From Paracoccaceae bacterium (GTDB taxonomy: Bacteria; Pseudomonadota; Alphaproteobacteria; Rhodobacterales; Rhodobacteraceae), in the NCBI GenBank assembly GCA_012036325.1, contig JAAUPC010000259.1, positions 1-5,525 on the forward strand: a DNA stretch of 5,525 nucleotides. Reading direction: 5' to 3'. A program made the position numbers and the translations under genes. Of the stretch, positions 5,001-5,525 are shown piece by piece (position 1 is the first letter of the stretch; the number at the start of each line of letters is the position of its first letter). The notes beneath the pieces are model-generated. The model ran no database searches. It had not been told where the DNA came from and saw nothing but the letters and a program-made list of their open reading frames with translations.

Positions 5001-5525
5001 GGATTCCCTGACCGGCGGCGCGGGCAACGACATCTATGTCATTGACTCCCTGACCGACGTGATTGTCGAGGCCGCGGGCGGGGGCACGGATGATGTGCAA
5101 AGCTCGGTCGCCTTCACTCTGCAGGCCGAGCTTGAGAACCTGACCCTTTTGGGGTCGGCGGCGCTGAACGGCACCGGCAACACGTTCGCGAACGTCTTGA
5201 CTGGGAATGCGGGCGCGAACCTTCTGTCGGGCCTCGCCGGGGCCGACAGCCTGTTCGGCGGCGACGGGGCCGATACGCTGGACGGCGGCACTGGGGCCGA
5301 TGCGCTGGCGGGCGGATCGGGCAACGACGTCTATGTGGTGGACAACACGCTCGACACGATCACTGAGGCGATGAGCGGCGGCATCGACCGGGTCCAGTCA
5401 AGCGTGACCCTCACCCTGGCGGCCGAGGTCGAACAGCTGGTCCTGACCGGGGCCGCAGCGCTGAACGGCACCGGCAACACGGTCGCGAACGTCTTGGACC
5501 GGGGAACGCGGGCGCGAACCGTTCT
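1990..5525 (+). CDS. RTX (haemolysin-type) calcium-binding repeat protein, partial at both ends
   Basis: One frame (codon positions 1990, 1993 and so on) stays open to the window edge, about 1,178 codons, and every part fits a secreted RTX protein. It begins inside a haemolysin-type calcium-binding-related segment, GFDRIEEIRFDDGTVWN, followed by seven consecutive nonapeptides at 2065-2253. Eleven modules follow, each starting at a YVVD-type motif. A module is a 63-residue linker (pattern DVV.EAAGGG.DTVQSSVTLTL, then E.E.L.L.G and INGTGN..AN.LTGN..AN) plus 3-5 copies of the L.GG.G.D. nonapeptide, which binds calcium in a parallel beta-roll. The composition is extremely Gly/Asp/Asn/Thr/Leu-rich and lacks Cys, as expected for type I secreted proteins. 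No catalytic domain and no C-terminal export signal are within the window, so adhesin, S-layer, protease or lipase roles cannot be separated. The frame is also open leftwards to 1447, but that part is antisense to selO and not RTX-like, so I start at the first RTX-type codon. Three extra G bases disturb the last ten codons. Confidence 0.93.
2065..5520 (+). repeat. Tandem RTX super-repeat: 63-residue linker plus 3-5 nonapeptides, 11 modules
   Basis: The module-start Tyr codons (Y of the YVVD-type motif) are at 2254, 2551, 2875, 3199, 3496, 3820, 4117, 4441, 4711, 5035 and 5332. The spacings are 297, 324, 324, 297, 324, 297, 324, 270, 324 and 297 bp. Every module has the same 63-residue linker, and only the nonapeptide number varies: 4, 5, 5, 4, 5, 4, 5, 3, 5, 4, with the eleventh cut by the window end. 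A leading block of seven nonapeptides (2065-2253) precedes module 1. The linker's last part (GTGN..AN.LTGN..AN) is itself RTX-like, with Asn in place of Asp. Confidence 0.92.
4036..4089 (+). repeat. 27-bp tandem duplication of one RTX nonapeptide in module 6
   Basis: Positions 4036-4062 and 4063-4089 encode LDGGAGNDT and LDGGAGNDS in succession, with few DNA differences. A second case is 4900-4926 and 4927-4953, which encode the identical peptide LSGLAGNDT twice with four synonymous changes. These are single-nonapeptide gains, the unit by which the modules differ in length. Confidence 0.75.
5494..5525 (+). other. Frameshifted patch at the right edge: three extra G bases
   Basis: Aligned with the matching stretch one module earlier (5197-5228), this end carries one extra G after GTCTTG (about 5496-5497), one in the GGGG run at 5501-5504, and one before the final TTCT (about 5521). 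The predicted peptide becomes DRGTRART in place of the expected TGNAGAN-type linker end, and the third insertion restores the frame at the last codon. Errors at a read or contig end are the likely cause. Confidence 0.7.

Noticed and set aside
2074..5324. A ladder of minus-strand open frames of 80-200 codons, many starting MSLPAPP or similar and rich in Ser/Pro/Val
   Set aside because: They are the antisense of the Gly/Asp-rich RTX repeats, recur with its 297/324-bp period, and their composition follows directly from the plus-strand codons. None resembles a real protein family.
2065..5520. CRISPR-like periodicity
   Set aside because: The regular repeats are protein-coding, degenerate at third codon positions and about 300 bp in period, with no constant short repeat and unique spacers.

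Overview
This 5.5 kb window is a mosaic of at least five gene fragments of unrelated function. They meet at junctions that fall inside coding sequence on both sides, so no complete conventional gene is present. The DNA is GC-rich and bacterial. The RTX and SelO pieces have an alphaproteobacterial flavour, judged only from remembered family sequences. The left-hand pieces could come from other organisms. I read the window as a chimeric contig (metagenome or amplified DNA), with genuine multi-step rearrangement as the less likely alternative.

Layout: (1) 18-347, plus strand: the N-terminal region-2 half of an ECF-type sigma factor. (2) About 348-442, plus strand: a roughly 30-residue fragment resembling the C-terminal part of a PLP-dependent aromatic amino acid decarboxylase, in a different frame. 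(3) About 443-741, minus strand: a small secreted or membrane-anchored protein with a good Shine-Dalgarno and signal peptide. It is stopped by a TGA after 50 codons, with coding-looking sequence beyond the stop. (4) 765 to about 1140, minus strand: the C-terminal half of an APH-family phosphotransferase broken by at least three single-base frameshifts. It lies 23 nt upstream of item 3 in the same orientation, so items 3 and 4 probably are true neighbours. (5) About 1117-2013, minus strand: the N-terminal two thirds of the pseudokinase-fold AMPylase SelO (YdiU/UPF0061), with hidden indels. (6) About 1990-5525, plus strand: the dominant feature, one uninterrupted frame of about 1,178 codons encoding an RTX (haemolysin-type) calcium-binding protein that lacks both ends.

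The RTX protein is the best-preserved and most interesting part. It has eleven tandem modules, each a constant 63-residue linker followed by 3, 4 or 5 nonapeptides. The module period is therefore always 270, 297 or 324 bp, stepping by exactly 27 bp. Proteins of this type are normally exported by type I secretion and fold in calcium outside the cell. The usual C-terminal export signal lies beyond the window.

The fragments show no sign of working together, except the putative phosphotransferase/secreted-protein pair. I found no RNA gene, CRISPR array, insertion sequence or convincing new defence or metabolic system. The frameshifts cluster at about 850-1475 and in the last 35 bases, which suggests low-quality sequence or gene decay there.
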